From assembly GCA_017631085.1 (NCBI GenBank), contig JAGBTY010000005.1, positions 1-45,555 of the forward strand: DNA of 45,555 bases, read 5' to 3'. The notes under the pieces are model-generated. The model saw only the letters and a program-made list of their open reading frames with translations. It had not been told where the DNA came from and searched no databases. Both the position numbers and the translations under genes were made by a program. This DNA is from Clostridia bacterium. GTDB lineage: Bacteria; Bacillota; Clostridia; Oscillospirales; CAG-272. The stretch's first letter is position 1; every line of letters starts with the position of its first letter. Below are positions 1 to 8,414 of the stretch, piece by piece.

Positions 1-198
1 CTTTAGGCTTCGCCACACCTCGTTCATTTCATTCGAGGGTGTCTATGCGCATTGCGCAAGTAAAGAACTCTTTGTGTTCTTTAGGCTTCGCCACACCTCG
101 TTCATTTCATTCGAGGGTGTCTATGCGCATTGCGCAAGTAAAGAACTCTTTGTGTTCTTTAGGCTCCGCCACACCTCGCTCATTTCATTCGCGGGTGT
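1..198. repeat. 78-bp tandem repeat leading into tRNA-Leu
   Basis: Two near-identical 78-bp units (1-78 and 79-156) are followed by a diverged partial third (157-198) that merges with the 5' end of the tRNA. Each unit can fold into several hairpins: AAAGAAC/GTTCTTT, TGCGC/GCGCA and ACACCTCG/CGAGGGTGT. In the third unit, 167-179 is complementary to the first 12 bases of the tRNA (191-202) apart from one bulged base. There are no spacers, so it is not a CRISPR array. The short reading frames across it look like chance. The array may start before the window. Confidence 0.85.
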
Positions 199-274
199 GG
201 CGGAATTGGCAGACGCGCTAGACTTAGGATCTAGTATCTCCGATGTGCAGGTTCAAGTCCTGTCACCCGCACCA
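191..274 (+). tRNA. tRNA-Leu (anticodon UAG)
   Basis: The acceptor arm pairs GCGGGTG (191-197) with CACCCGC (264-270), followed by discriminator A and an encoded CCA at 272-274. The anticodon stem is CTAGA/TCTAG (218-222 and 230-234) around a 7-base loop with anticodon TAG at 225-227. The T arm contains GGTTCAAGTCC. An extended variable region before the T arm fits class II tRNA-Leu. The 5' leader is complementary to the acceptor strand (see the repeat entry and the findings). Confidence 0.95.
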
Positions 275-311
275 AACATTCGATAGAATAGAAAGAAAGG
301 AATTTCAAAAA

Positions 312-1511
312 ATGAAAGTTCGGAATTTATTTGTTTTATTCTTATCCTTAGTTTTGTGTTGTTGCATTTTGATCGGTTGCTCCAATACCAGTAACTCAAA
401 TTTAGATGATGATTCTTCGGGAGGCTCGAACAATAGTTCTTCAAATAACACCCAAGATGAAACAAATGGCGCGGAATCGAATAATGATGGCGAAACAGTC
501 GATTTGCCTGACAATTTTCACATACATTCTTTTAATAGTAGCAATGTATGCGAAGATTGCGGTGAAAGCTATGAGGATAATGGGCTGATCTTTACAAAAG
601 CCGCGAACGACTTGTTCCATGTTACAGGCTATGTCGGCACCGCATCAGAGGTGATCATACCTTCCAAATTTCAAGGTCTTCCTGTTGCAGGAATTGGATA
701 TGAGGCATTTGCATACAAAGATGTTCTTGTGCGTGTCATACTTCCTGAAAGCATAATATCTATCAGCAATAATGCATTTACAAACTGCGAAAATCTCACC
801 TACATTTCTATTCCTTCGAACACTACTCGCATAGGAAACGGTGTTTTCGCCAGCTGTAACAAATTATTGCAAAAAGAAAATGGAGTGTACTATGTTGATA
901 AATGGGCGGTGGATTGCGACGAAATAGCAACCTCTGTTACGTTGAGAAGCAACACGGTAGGAATTGCAAATTCTGCTTTTTATAACTGTAACTCCCTCAC
1001 CGATGTAATATTGCCCGAAGGTGTTTTGTCTATATGCTCCGGAGCTTTTTACAACTGTGCAAAGCTTGAAAACATCAATATTCCCGATAGTGTAATCTAT
1101 ATTGACAGTGCGGTGTTTTCCGGGTGTAACGCATTGATTGAATCAGAGAATGGTGTAAACTATGTTGATAGGTGGGTAGTTGGTTGTAATATGACGGTTG
1201 ATACGGTTACTCTACGAAAAAATACCGTAGGAATCAGCACGTCAGCACTTTCAGGTGCATCGATTACACAAATAAATATTCCTGAAGGTGTAAAAATCAT
1301 TGACCGTGGCGCATTTAACGGTTGTTATAACATGGTAGGCGTTATAATTCCAAAAACGGTAAAAACAATTGGAATGGGAGCGTTCAACAATTGCGATAAT
1401 CTCTCAACTGTTTACTATACTGGTAGCAATTCACAGTGGGAAAGTATTCAGATCGATTCGACAAATGATTCCTTGACTTCGGCATCTATGGTATTTAATT
1501 ATATTCAATAA
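312..1511 (+). CDS. BspA-type leucine-rich-repeat lipoprotein
   Basis: A 399-residue predicted surface lipoprotein. The start at 312 is chosen because a purine-rich ribosome site (AGAAAGGA) precedes it and a signal peptide follows directly. A hydrophobic segment at about residues 5-24 ends in the lipobox LIGC. A low-complexity Ser/Asn/Asp/Gly linker covers roughly residues 26-75. The rest is repeats of the LRR_5 (BspA/TpLRR) type, with recurring IxxSAFxxCxxLxxIxIPxxV units and two related inserts reading GVxYVDxW. Such proteins are common on gut Clostridia surfaces and are often linked to adhesion, but the ligand here is unknown. It stands alone, with a strong terminator directly downstream. 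Confidence 0.85.
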   Translation: MKVRNLFVLFLSLVLCCCILIGCSNTSNSNLDDDSSGGSNNSSSNNTQDETNGAESNNDGETVDLPDNFHIHSFNSSNVCEDCGESYEDNGLIFTKAANDLFHVTGYVGTASEVIIPSKFQGLPVAGIGYEAFAYKDVLVRVILPESIISISNNAFTNCENLTYISIPSNTTRIGNGVFASCNKLLQKENGVYYVDKWAVDCDEIATSVTLRSNTVGIANSAFYNCNSLTDVILPEGVLSICSGAFYNCAKLENINIPDSVIYIDSAVFSGCNALIESENGVNYVDRWVVGCNMTVDTVTLRKNTVGISTSALSGASITQINIPEGVKIIDRGAFNGCYNMVGVIIPKTVKTIGMGAFNNCDNLSTVYYTGSNSQWESIQIDSTNDSLTSASMVFNYIQ

Positions 1512-1520
1512 AACTTAAGT

Positions 1521-1560
1521 AAAAATCGACAAGTTTCTATCGAAACTTGTCGATTTTTTA
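1521..1560 (+). terminator. Intrinsic terminator after the LRR lipoprotein
   Basis: The inverted repeat AAAATCGACAAGTTTC / GAAACTTGTCGATTTT with a 3-base loop is followed by a T run. It starts about 10 bases after the LRR stop codon. Confidence 0.9.
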
Positions 1561-1561
1561 C

Positions 1562-1778
1562 TTATTGTTCCTTTGCTTTTTCATGAAAAACTTTGGAAGA
1601 TAATAAATAATAGCGAATAGTTAAAAGCGGGGAGAACTATTATAATATAACCTTCGCACAGATATAAAGATTTAAACCTTTTGTCGAAAACATTGAAATA
1701 TCAGAAAGCATGTTATAATTTCCAAAAAAATGTTATTTGACAACCTATTCAAAACCACAAGCAAAAGAAAGGAAATCT
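1562..1778. other. AT-rich intergenic region with a candidate promoter
   Basis: There is no convincing gene. TGTTATAAT at 1711-1719 is an extended -10 box, with TTGAAA at 1693-1698 as a poorly spaced (15 bp) -35. It probably drives the phosphate permease downstream. No riboswitch fold was recognised. Confidence 0.45.
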
Positions 1779-2831
1779 ATGGTAATTTCAGAATTTCTCA
1801 GTCAAATGACGGAAAATCCGCTATTGTTCGTTGCGGTGTCTTTGACCCTCGGAGTAATTCTCGTCAACGGTTGGACAGACGCACCTAACGCCATCGCAAC
1901 CTGTGTAGTAACGAGATGTATGCCACCAAAGGCTGCAATACTTATGGCTGCAGTATTTAATTTTCTTGGCGTATTTATTATGACCAAACTTAGTAATGAG
2001 GTTGCAGTTACGATCACAAGTATGGTAAACTTCGGAGAAAACTCGGGAAGAACGGTTATTATAGTTCTGTGTGCAGCAATGCTGGCTATCGTTACTTGGG
2101 CAACGTTTGCTTGGGTGTTCGGTATTCCAACCAGTGAGAGTCATGCACTTATTGCGGGACTTACAGGCGGAGCGATGGCGCTTACCGGTCTTGATGCTAT
2201 TGTTTGGGATCAATGGCTTAAGGTCATTTACGGTATCGTTATTTCGGTTGCTCTCGGCTTCGGATTCGCATGGCTGATATGTAAGCTTGTAACACTCCTC
2301 TTTCTTAAGGCAAACCGTCAGAAAACAGAACCATTTTTTAAAGGAGCGCAGATAGTGGGGGCTGCCGCAATGGCATTTATGCACGGTGCGCAGGATGGTC
2401 AGAAGTTTATGGGCATAATTTTACTTTGTGTCTTTACCCTTCAGGGCACGGGTGTTGGGGTAGCTACATTTGAGATCCCTATGTGGCTTATGATAGTCTG
2501 CTCGTTAATTATGGCGGCAGGAACTGCTATGGGTGGCAAGAAGATAATCAAATCAGTGGGCATGGATATGGTGAAGCTTGAAAAATATCAGGGCTTCTCG
2601 GCAGATATCGCGTCGTCAATATCTCTTGTGTTCTGCTCGGTATTCGGCCTTCCTGTATCTACGACTCATGTTAAGACCACCTCTATTATGGGTGTGGGAG
2701 CTGTAAAAAGAATATCCGCTATCGATTTCGGGGTAGTAAAGGAAATGGTCATGACATGGATACTCACCTTCCCCGGTTGCGGAATACTTGCTTTTCTCGT
2801 AACTAAACTGTTTTTGTATATTTTTAATTGA
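1779..2831 (+). CDS. PiT-family inorganic phosphate transporter
   Basis: A 350-residue polytopic membrane protein of the PiT family (low-affinity phosphate/cation symport). The ATG at 1779 is preferred over an in-frame TTG at 1737 because AAAGAAAGGA lies just upstream of it. The two internally related PiT signatures are visible. The N-terminal one is GWTDAPNAIAT, where the family usually has GxNDxxNA; the second is HGAQDGQKFMG. The C-terminal half carries GLPVSTTHVKTTSIMGVG, and about ten hydrophobic segments are spread along the protein. It has its own promoter and is monocistronic. No PhoU-like (DUF47) partner is present beside it, although one often accompanies PiT genes. Confidence 0.92.
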   Translation: MVISEFLSQMTENPLLFVAVSLTLGVILVNGWTDAPNAIATCVVTRCMPPKAAILMAAVFNFLGVFIMTKLSNEVAVTITSMVNFGENSGRTVIIVLCAAMLAIVTWATFAWVFGIPTSESHALIAGLTGGAMALTGLDAIVWDQWLKVIYGIVISVALGFGFAWLICKLVTLLFLKANRQKTEPFFKGAQIVGAAAMAFMHGAQDGQKFMGIILLCVFTLQGTGVGVATFEIPMWLMIVCSLIMAAGTAMGGKKIIKSVGMDMVKLEKYQGFSADIASSISLVFCSVFGLPVSTTHVKTTSIMGVGAVKRISAIDFGVVKEMVMTWILTFPGCGILAFLVTKLFLYIFN

Positions 2832-2906
2832 ATAAAATTTTTAAAAATATATAAATATATGTATTAAAACTATTTTGCAGATGGCAAAGGCGTTTTTGTC
2901 TTTACC

Positions 2907-2935
2907 TTGACAAGACTTGTTTTTTGATATATAAT
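2907..2935 (+). promoter_or_regulatory. Consensus sigma-A promoter of the copper ATPase
   Basis: TTGACA at 2907-2912 and TATAAT at 2930-2935 are separated by 17 bp, 33 bp before the start codon. No clear CopY (TACANNTGTA) or CsoR operator was recognised. Confidence 0.85.
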
Positions 2936-2967
2936 TATACCTAAAGATCTATGAAAAAAGGTGGAAA

Positions 2968-5430
2968 ATGAAACGGTATAACGTAACTGGAATGAGCTGT
3001 GCCGCTTGTAGCGCGAGAGTTGAAAAAGCCGTCTCTGCAGTCGACGGAGTAGACTTCTGCTCTGTTAATCTTCTTACAAATTCTATGGACGTTGACGGAA
3101 GTGCTTCGAGCGATATGATCATCGCGGCAGTAATTGCCGCAGGATACGGTGCTTCAGAAAAGGACGGTAATACAGCTCCAAAAACAAAAGACACGGAGAT
3201 CCCAAAGTTGAAAAAACGGCTTCTCGCGTCAATATGTATTCTTATCCCACTTATGTATTTATCTATGGGATATACTATGTGGGGATTTCCTCTCCCTTCA
3301 TTTATTGTTAAATACCCCTTGATTATTGGACTTTGCGAGATGCTTCTGGCGGCAGCTGTCATGATTATCAACAAAAAGTTCTTTATAAACGGTACAAAAG
3401 GGCTTCTCGGGTTGTCTCCAAATATGGATACACTTGTTTCTCTGGGTTCTCTTGCTTCTTTTGGATACAGCATTTTTGTCCTGTTTTTAATGTCAAACGA
3501 TAGAATGACGTCGCATCTGCACGATCTATATTTTGAATCGGCGGCAATGATACTGACGCTTATCACAGTGGGCAAGATGCTTGAAGCTCATGCAAAAGGA
3601 AAAACTACGAGTGCCATTGAAGGTCTTATGAGTTTGTCGCCCAAAACGGCAACTGTAATAAAAGACGGAAAAGAAAAGACCGTTAAAATAGAGGAAGTAG
3701 AAATAGGCGATGTTTTTGCCGTCCGTGCAGGAGAACAGATACCTGTTGACGGCATAGTTCTCGAGGGACACGGTGCAGTAAACGAATCGGCTTTGACGGG
3801 TGAAAGTATACCTGTCGACAAGGAACCGGGGGCATCAGTATCGGCAGGAACACTAAATGAGAACGGTTATCTTATGTGCCGAGCAACACGTGTCGGTGAA
3901 GATACCACTCTTTCCGGGATAATCCGTATGGTGAGTGACGCGTCTGCTTCAAAGGCTCCCATAGCCAAAATAGCCGACAAGGTGTCGTCTGTTTTCGTTC
4001 CTACGGTAATTGGTATATCAATTTTAACTCTTATTATATGGCTTATTTTGGGCGAGAGCTTTGGATTCGCTATTGCGAGAGCGGTATCGGTTCTCGTCAT
4101 AAGTTGTCCGTGTGCATTAGGACTTGCAACACCCGTAGCTATAATGGTGGGAACCGGTATCGGCGCAAAGAACGGTATTCTTTTTAAGACCGCATCCTCA
4201 CTTGAGGCGATGGGTAAGACACGAACGGTCGTACTTGACAAAACGGGAACTATAACCGAAGGCGAGCCTACGGTAGTAGGGATTTATCCCGAAAGGAACA
4301 TCTCGGAAGCAGAGCTTATGACGTTTGCCGCATCGCTTGAAAAAAACAGTGAGCACCCTCTCTCGAAAGCTGTACGCAAAAAAGCAGAGGAAGACGGCGT
4401 TGAGTATCTTGATACAGCAGAGCTTACTATCTACGCCGGAAGCGGTCTTTCTGCAAGGCTTGGGGCTACAATGTTATACGGGGGGAATCTGAAATTTATT
4501 AAGACACACTCGACGGTTTCGGAACACATGTTGAAATTATCAGAGGCTCTGGCAGACGAAGGGAAAACACCTCTTTTTTTCTCAAAAAACGATTCTTTTC
4601 TTGGAATAATTGCCATCTCTGACAGAATAAAGCCTGACAGCCGTGAGGCTATATCGGAGCTTAAGGATATGGGTATTCGTGTGGTAATGCTTACGGGCGA
4701 CAATGAAAAGACGGCAAATTCCATTGGTCAAGAGGTTAATGTCCACGAAGTTATAGCAGGTGTTCTTCCAAATGAAAAGGAATCAGCCATAAGACGTATG
4801 CAAATTGAAGGAATGGTTGCAATGGTAGGTGACGGAATAAACGATGCTCCTTCTCTTACGAGAGCTGACGTGGGAATTGCTATCGGTGCAGGGGCGGATA
4901 TTGCGATCGATGCCGCCGATATGGTTCTCATGAAAAATTCCATTTCCGATATTCCCGCAGCCATAAAATTAAGCCGAGCAACTCTTAGAAATATTAAAGA
5001 AAATCTGTTTTGGGCGTTTATTTACAACATTATAGGTATACCTCTGGCGGCAGGAGCATGGTACTATTTGCTTGGTATTAAGCTTACTCCCATGTTTGGT
5101 GCCGCTGCCATGAGCCTTTCGAGCATTACAGTTGTATTAAATGCCTTGAGACTCAATCGATTGAAGGTATCAAAAAGACCTCAACCGCAAAATCATAATA
5201 TTCAAAGCGAGGAAAATGAAATGAAGAAAACTATGTATATTGAAGGAATGATGTGCCCACACTGTGAAGCAAGAGTTAAAAAGGCTCTTGAAGCCATTGA
5301 GGGAGTAAAGGAAGCTGTTCCGAATCACAAGAAAGGAACGGCGGTCGTAAGACTTGAAACCGAGGTTTCCGATTCGGCTCTGAGATCCGCTGTTGAAGCA
5401 CAAGATTATAAGGTTACAGAAATAAAATAA
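2968..5430 (+). CDS. copA: Copper-translocating P1B-type ATPase with C-terminal CopZ-like domain
   Basis: An 820-residue heavy-metal P-type ATPase that exports Cu+ across the cytoplasmic membrane. The order is: N-terminal HMA domain with GMSCAAC (Cys11, Cys14); membrane helices; actuator TGES (277-280); the CPC copper-binding motif (380-382); the phosphorylated Asp424 in DKTGT; an HP dipeptide in SEHPLS; and GDGINDAP (from residue 621). After the last membrane helices a linker leads to a second HMA domain with GMMCPHC (Cys763, Cys766). HMA domains are normally N-terminal in CopA, so the C-terminal one is unusual and looks like a fused CopZ. An internal start at 5221 may also yield it as a separate protein. 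A strong terminator follows. Confidence 0.95.
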   Translation: MKRYNVTGMSCAACSARVEKAVSAVDGVDFCSVNLLTNSMDVDGSASSDMIIAAVIAAGYGASEKDGNTAPKTKDTEIPKLKKRLLASICILIPLMYLSMGYTMWGFPLPSFIVKYPLIIGLCEMLLAAAVMIINKKFFINGTKGLLGLSPNMDTLVSLGSLASFGYSIFVLFLMSNDRMTSHLHDLYFESAAMILTLITVGKMLEAHAKGKTTSAIEGLMSLSPKTATVIKDGKEKTVKIEEVEIGDVFAVRAGEQIPVDGIVLEGHGAVNESALTGESIPVDKEPGASVSAGTLNENGYLMCRATRVGEDTTLSGIIRMVSDASASKAPIAKIADKVSSVFVPTVIGISILTLIIWLILGESFGFAIARAVSVLVISCPCALGLATPVAIMVGTGIGAKNGILFKTASSLEAMGKTRTVVLDKTGTITEGEPTVVGIYPERNISEAELMTFAASLEKNSEHPLSKAVRKKAEEDGVEYLDTAELTIYAGSGLSARLGATMLYGGNLKFIKTHSTVSEHMLKLSEALADEGKTPLFFSKNDSFLGIIAISDRIKPDSREAISELKDMGIRVVMLTGDNEKTANSIGQEVNVHEVIAGVLPNEKESAIRRMQIEGMVAMVGDGINDAPSLTRADVGIAIGAGADIAIDAADMVLMKNSISDIPAAIKLSRATLRNIKENLFWAFIYNIIGIPLAAGAWYYLLGIKLTPMFGAAAMSLSSITVVLNALRLNRLKVSKRPQPQNHNIQSEENEMKKTMYIEGMMCPHCEARVKKALEAIEGVKEAVPNHKKGTAVVRLETEVSDSALRSAVEAQDYKVTEIK
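5207..5430 (+). promoter_or_regulatory. Internal ribosome site and start for a possible free CopZ-like chaperone
   Basis: Within the copA frame, GCGAGG (5207-5212) lies 8 bases before an ATG at 5221. This is a good Shine-Dalgarno arrangement in mid-gene. Translation from it would give a 69-residue protein starting MKKTMYIEGMMCPHC, about the usual length of free CopZ copper chaperones. The start sits exactly at the domain boundary. Separate expression is inferred, not shown. Confidence 0.5.
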
Positions 5431-5433
5431 ACG

Positions 5434-5465
5434 GATAATGGGCAACGCAAGCGTTGCCCATTATC
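5434..5465. terminator. Bidirectional hairpin between copA and the ZIP transporter
   Basis: A near-perfect inverted repeat (GATAATGGGCAACGC / GCGTTGCCCATTATC, 2-base loop) sits between convergent genes. The T run is weak on both sides, but placement and stem strength fit a shared terminator. A second, imperfect inverted repeat (GGTATCTCCCT at about 5485 and AGGGAGATATA at about 5520) lies between it and the ZIP stop codon. Confidence 0.65.
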
Positions 5466-5546
5466 TATAATTAAAATACCGAAGGTATCTCCCTCCATTG
5501 CCGCGACAAAATGTCAAAAGGGAGATATACTTAGCCTTTTTGACGG

Positions 5547-6347
5547 TTACCCCAGCATTACGTCGAGGATCATCATGACTGTAAATCCGCTGATGATTCC
5601 CATTGTGGCAAGGTACGACTGTTCTCCCTCTGAATGTTGACATTCGGGTATGAGCTCATGTACTGCAACAAGTATCATAGCTCCTGCGGCAAATGAAAGG
5701 GCATAGGGTAGAACTGCAGTCATATATATAGCAAGAGCCGCACCGAGAACACCTGCTATCGGCTCGACCATTCCTGAAAGCTGACCTAAAAAGAAGCTTT
5801 TGCGTCTTGAATATCCCTCGCGTCGCAGTGGCAGGGATACTGCTGCGCCTTCGGGAAAATTTTGCAGACCTATTCCCACGGCAATGCTGACAGCGCCGAG
5901 AAGAGCTTCCGGCGTTATCTCTCCGCCTCCAAGCAATCCGAATGCAACTCCTACCGCAAGTCCTTCGGGAATATTGTGTAGGGTGATAGATAGGACGAGC
6001 ATTATTATTCTTGTGCCCTTTGCATTATCTTTGCCGTCGTGAATTAATTTTTCTCTTGCCCTCGAAACTATTTTGTCAGATGCCCACATGAATAGCGCTC
6101 CAGCCAGAAAGCCAGTGGCTGCTACTATGTATGCAGGAATGAGCGAACTATCCTTTGCTTGCTTGATAGCAGGGGAGAGCAGTGACCAGAAGCTTGCTGC
6201 TATCATAACTCCCGCGGCAAATCCCATCATAAAGTCAAGTATGCGTTGGCACGGATTTTTAAAAAACACTACTGCGCTAGCACCCAGAGCTGTCAAAGCC
6301 CATGTTCCAAGTGTGGCAAGCAGAGCATAAATGATAATATTATTCAA
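5547..6347 (-). CDS. ZIP-family divalent metal transporter (ZupT-like)
   Basis: A 266-residue ZIP transporter for zinc, iron or manganese uptake. The start is taken as TTG at 6347, because a strong GGAGGTG (6354-6360) lies 6 bases upstream and the protein then begins directly with its first membrane helix (NNIIIYALLATLG). The ATG further upstream at 6437 would add an unlikely polar leader. The paired family motifs are clear: HNIPEGLAVGVAFG in one helix and QNFPEGAAVSLPLRREG in the next, whose His/Asn/Glu residues form the binuclear metal site. About eight hydrophobic segments are visible. Convergent with copA; no metalloregulator lies next to it. The metal cannot be assigned from sequence. 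Confidence 0.92.
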   Translation of the reverse strand: MNNIIIYALLATLGTWALTALGASAVVFFKNPCQRILDFMMGFAAGVMIAASFWSLLSPAIKQAKDSSLIPAYIVAATGFLAGALFMWASDKIVSRAREKLIHDGKDNAKGTRIIMLVLSITLHNIPEGLAVGVAFGLLGGGEITPEALLGAVSIAVGIGLQNFPEGAAVSLPLRREGYSRRKSFFLGQLSGMVEPIAGVLGAALAIYMTAVLPYALSFAAGAMILVAVHELIPECQHSEGEQSYLATMGIISGFTVMMILDVMLG

Positions 6348-6469
6348 TTTTTGCACCTCCTCTTTATTATTATATCCTGCAGTATTGAGGTAGGTGATTT
6401 TCTTATTTGAAGTAACTGTTTTGAGGTGAGTTGTCATAGAAAAAAGAGGCTAAAATTTATCTTATTTGG

Positions 6470-6498
6470 TTGACAAAGGTATGTTTATATGTTACAAT
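6470..6498 (+). promoter_or_regulatory. Sigma-A promoter of the GH10-like gene pair
   Basis: TTGACA (6470-6475) and TACAAT (6493-6498) are spaced 17 bp, about 64 bp before the start codon of the first GH10-like gene. Confidence 0.8.
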
Positions 6499-6561
6499 TA
6501 GTCAAATAAAAAAGGCAAGCGTGTCTTTTTATATTGTAAGATAAACAAAAAGGAGACAAAA

Positions 6562-8355
6562 ATGAAATCTGTCAACGAAAAGAACGAAATACTTTTTACG
6601 AATCTTGAAGAGCATTTCGGTCCAAAAGAGAATTTTTCACCCTATTCGCTTAAAAATAAGTGGAGAGTTGTTCCTGTGGGAACGGCGGAGTATGATTGCA
6701 ATATGATAACATCGTATGGTGGACGTCCCGATGACATTACTTTCTCCCCCGAGCTTCGCGGTTGGTATAAGATATATCTTCACACTCCCGGTGGCTGTAT
6801 GATGAATATAAAGCTGACAAGCGATCCTGCATTTCTTGCCGTAGCTACATACGTTACGGGTATTTATAATATGGAAGAGATGCTGTGGAGATGCGCTGAC
6901 ATGACGGGAGAGAGCATAACTCTTACAAAGAAAAAGGACGGAGACACAAGACACACCATGCTTGCAGCTATCCGCTTCGTTCCCATGAGCGAGGAAGAGG
7001 TCGAGGAGTATATACGTGAGGAGAAGCGTCAGGACACAAAGAGGATATACGCCACCGACGATATGCACAACAGATTTTGCTTCGCGAATCAGGAGACCTA
7101 TGAGGATTGGCTTCCTACGGCGCTCAATTACTATCATTCCGACGTAGAGTGGCTGTCTATCGAGCAGATAAGGACCTTTGTTTCGGAGAGACTTCCTGTC
7201 GACAATATTGACGATTTTTGTTTCCCGAGGCAGTGTGATAAGAATGTGCAGATGAACCGCGCGAAGTTCGATTACGACAAGGTGCTTCGCATGGTAGTTG
7301 AAGAGGGACATAAAATAGGACTTAAGATGAGTGTATCTCTCCGTATGGGCGCGTGGGGTATGACCTATCCTTACGATCAGTTCTATTTTGACTGTGATTT
7401 TATGGAGGAGCATCCCGAGCTTCGTACCTATGACCGAAACGGAGACGAGATAAGAGCTCTTTCTTATGCTTATCCCGAGGTACGCGCTTTCCTTATAAAT
7501 GAGTTCCTCAATATGGCGCGTTCGGGCTGTGATGCGGTAACTCTCATAGCTCACAGAGGTATTCCTTATGTTCTGTTCGAGAAGCCGGTAGCAGATAAAT
7601 TCTATGAGCTTTACGGCGAATATCCTTATGAGCTTCCTCTCGACGAGCCGAGACTTAACAAGCTTCATTGCGATATAATGACAGGGTTTATGAGAGAACT
7701 GAGAGAAGCTCTTGACCGTGAATTTGGAAAGGGCAAGATAGAGATACATCTCCGCTCGCTCTATTCTCTCCGCGACAATCTGAACATCGGAATAGATGCG
7801 GAGCAGTGGGCAAGAGAGGGACTTGTCAATGCTATCGTTTCATATCCTCAGCGCCACTATGAAAGACTTGAGGGCGACATATGGCAAGAGGGCAAGGAAT
7901 ATCGCATAGACCTTGAAAAGTACACAGAATTCGCGCATACGGTTACCGCTGTATGTCCTCACCCCGGAGATTTTGAGTGGTTGCCACCTTATAAGAATTA
8001 TGACGGAAGCCTTTGCGGTCCTGAGGATCAGACAGCTCGAGTTGGGGAATGGATGGATCTTGAGCGCAAGTACGGTGTAAAGATGTATTTCGAAATACTT
8101 CCTCGCCAGATGAGCTGTGAAAAATTCAAGGAAAGAGCTCTTTCGCTTTACGATTGCGGAGCTGAAAGAATTGGACTCTGGGACACCTATACAAGAGTAC
8201 CTGCAAAGGATATATGGTCCACCGCCTCAAAGCTTGGACACAAGGATGAACTTCGCGATATGCCTGTAGGGCAAGGACATGATTACCGTCTGTTCAGGAT
8301 CTATAAGATCGCCAAAGCCGACATCAACAGATACAACCCCATGTGGGGAGGCTGA
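6562..8355 (+). CDS. Putative GH10-like (GHL) TIM-barrel protein, paralogue 1
   Basis: A 597-residue cytoplasmic protein (no signal peptide) preceded by AAAGGAG. Residues up to about 150 look like a beta-rich accessory domain (GWYKIYLHTP, EMLWRCADMTGE). From about 160 a family-10-glycosidase-like TIM barrel is suggested by the order of conserved blocks: KRIYATDDMHNR, VEEGHKIGLKMSVSLRMGAWG, EEHPELRTYDRNGDEI, LSYAYPEVRAFL, GCDAVTLIAHRGIPYVLFEKP, EIHLRSLYS and GLVNAIVSYPQRHYE. These resemble the poorly characterised GHL (glycosyl-hydrolase-like) proteins. I cannot assign catalytic residues or substrate. It is followed by a close paralogue, and the DegT, AraC and GH2 genes nearby suggest a role in glycoside metabolism. 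Confidence 0.6.
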   Translation: MKSVNEKNEILFTNLEEHFGPKENFSPYSLKNKWRVVPVGTAEYDCNMITSYGGRPDDITFSPELRGWYKIYLHTPGGCMMNIKLTSDPAFLAVATYVTGIYNMEEMLWRCADMTGESITLTKKKDGDTRHTMLAAIRFVPMSEEEVEEYIREEKRQDTKRIYATDDMHNRFCFANQETYEDWLPTALNYYHSDVEWLSIEQIRTFVSERLPVDNIDDFCFPRQCDKNVQMNRAKFDYDKVLRMVVEEGHKIGLKMSVSLRMGAWGMTYPYDQFYFDCDFMEEHPELRTYDRNGDEIRALSYAYPEVRAFLINEFLNMARSGCDAVTLIAHRGIPYVLFEKPVADKFYELYGEYPYELPLDEPRLNKLHCDIMTGFMRELREALDREFGKGKIEIHLRSLYSLRDNLNIGIDAEQWAREGLVNAIVSYPQRHYERLEGDIWQEGKEYRIDLEKYTEFAHTVTAVCPHPGDFEWLPPYKNYDGSLCGPEDQTARVGEWMDLERKYGVKMYFEILPRQMSCEKFKERALSLYDCGAERIGLWDTYTRVPAKDIWSTASKLGHKDELRDMPVGQGHDYRLFRIYKIAKADINRYNPMWGG

Positions 8356-8414
8356 TATAAGGTAACAGGTAAGAGTGAAGAGAGGATATGTAATAAGATA
8401 TGGAGGCAAAGAAA

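Noticed and set aside
1-198. Possible CRISPR array
   Set aside because: The 78-bp units are contiguous tandem repeats without unique spacers, and no cas genes are present.
2951-2971. Six-codon upstream frame (MKKGGK) overlapping the copA start
   Set aside because: It lacks its own ribosome site, has no regulatory codons and probably arises from the A/G-rich ribosome site of copA.
6637-7749. Long antisense frame (370 codons) opposite GH10-like paralogue 1
   Set aside because: It lies wholly inside a well-supported gene, has no ribosome site or recognisable domain, and reflects codon bias of the sense strand. The same holds for the long frames opposite the DegT genes, aldo/keto reductase (38169-39167) and Gfo/Idh/MocA copy 2 (41357-42487).
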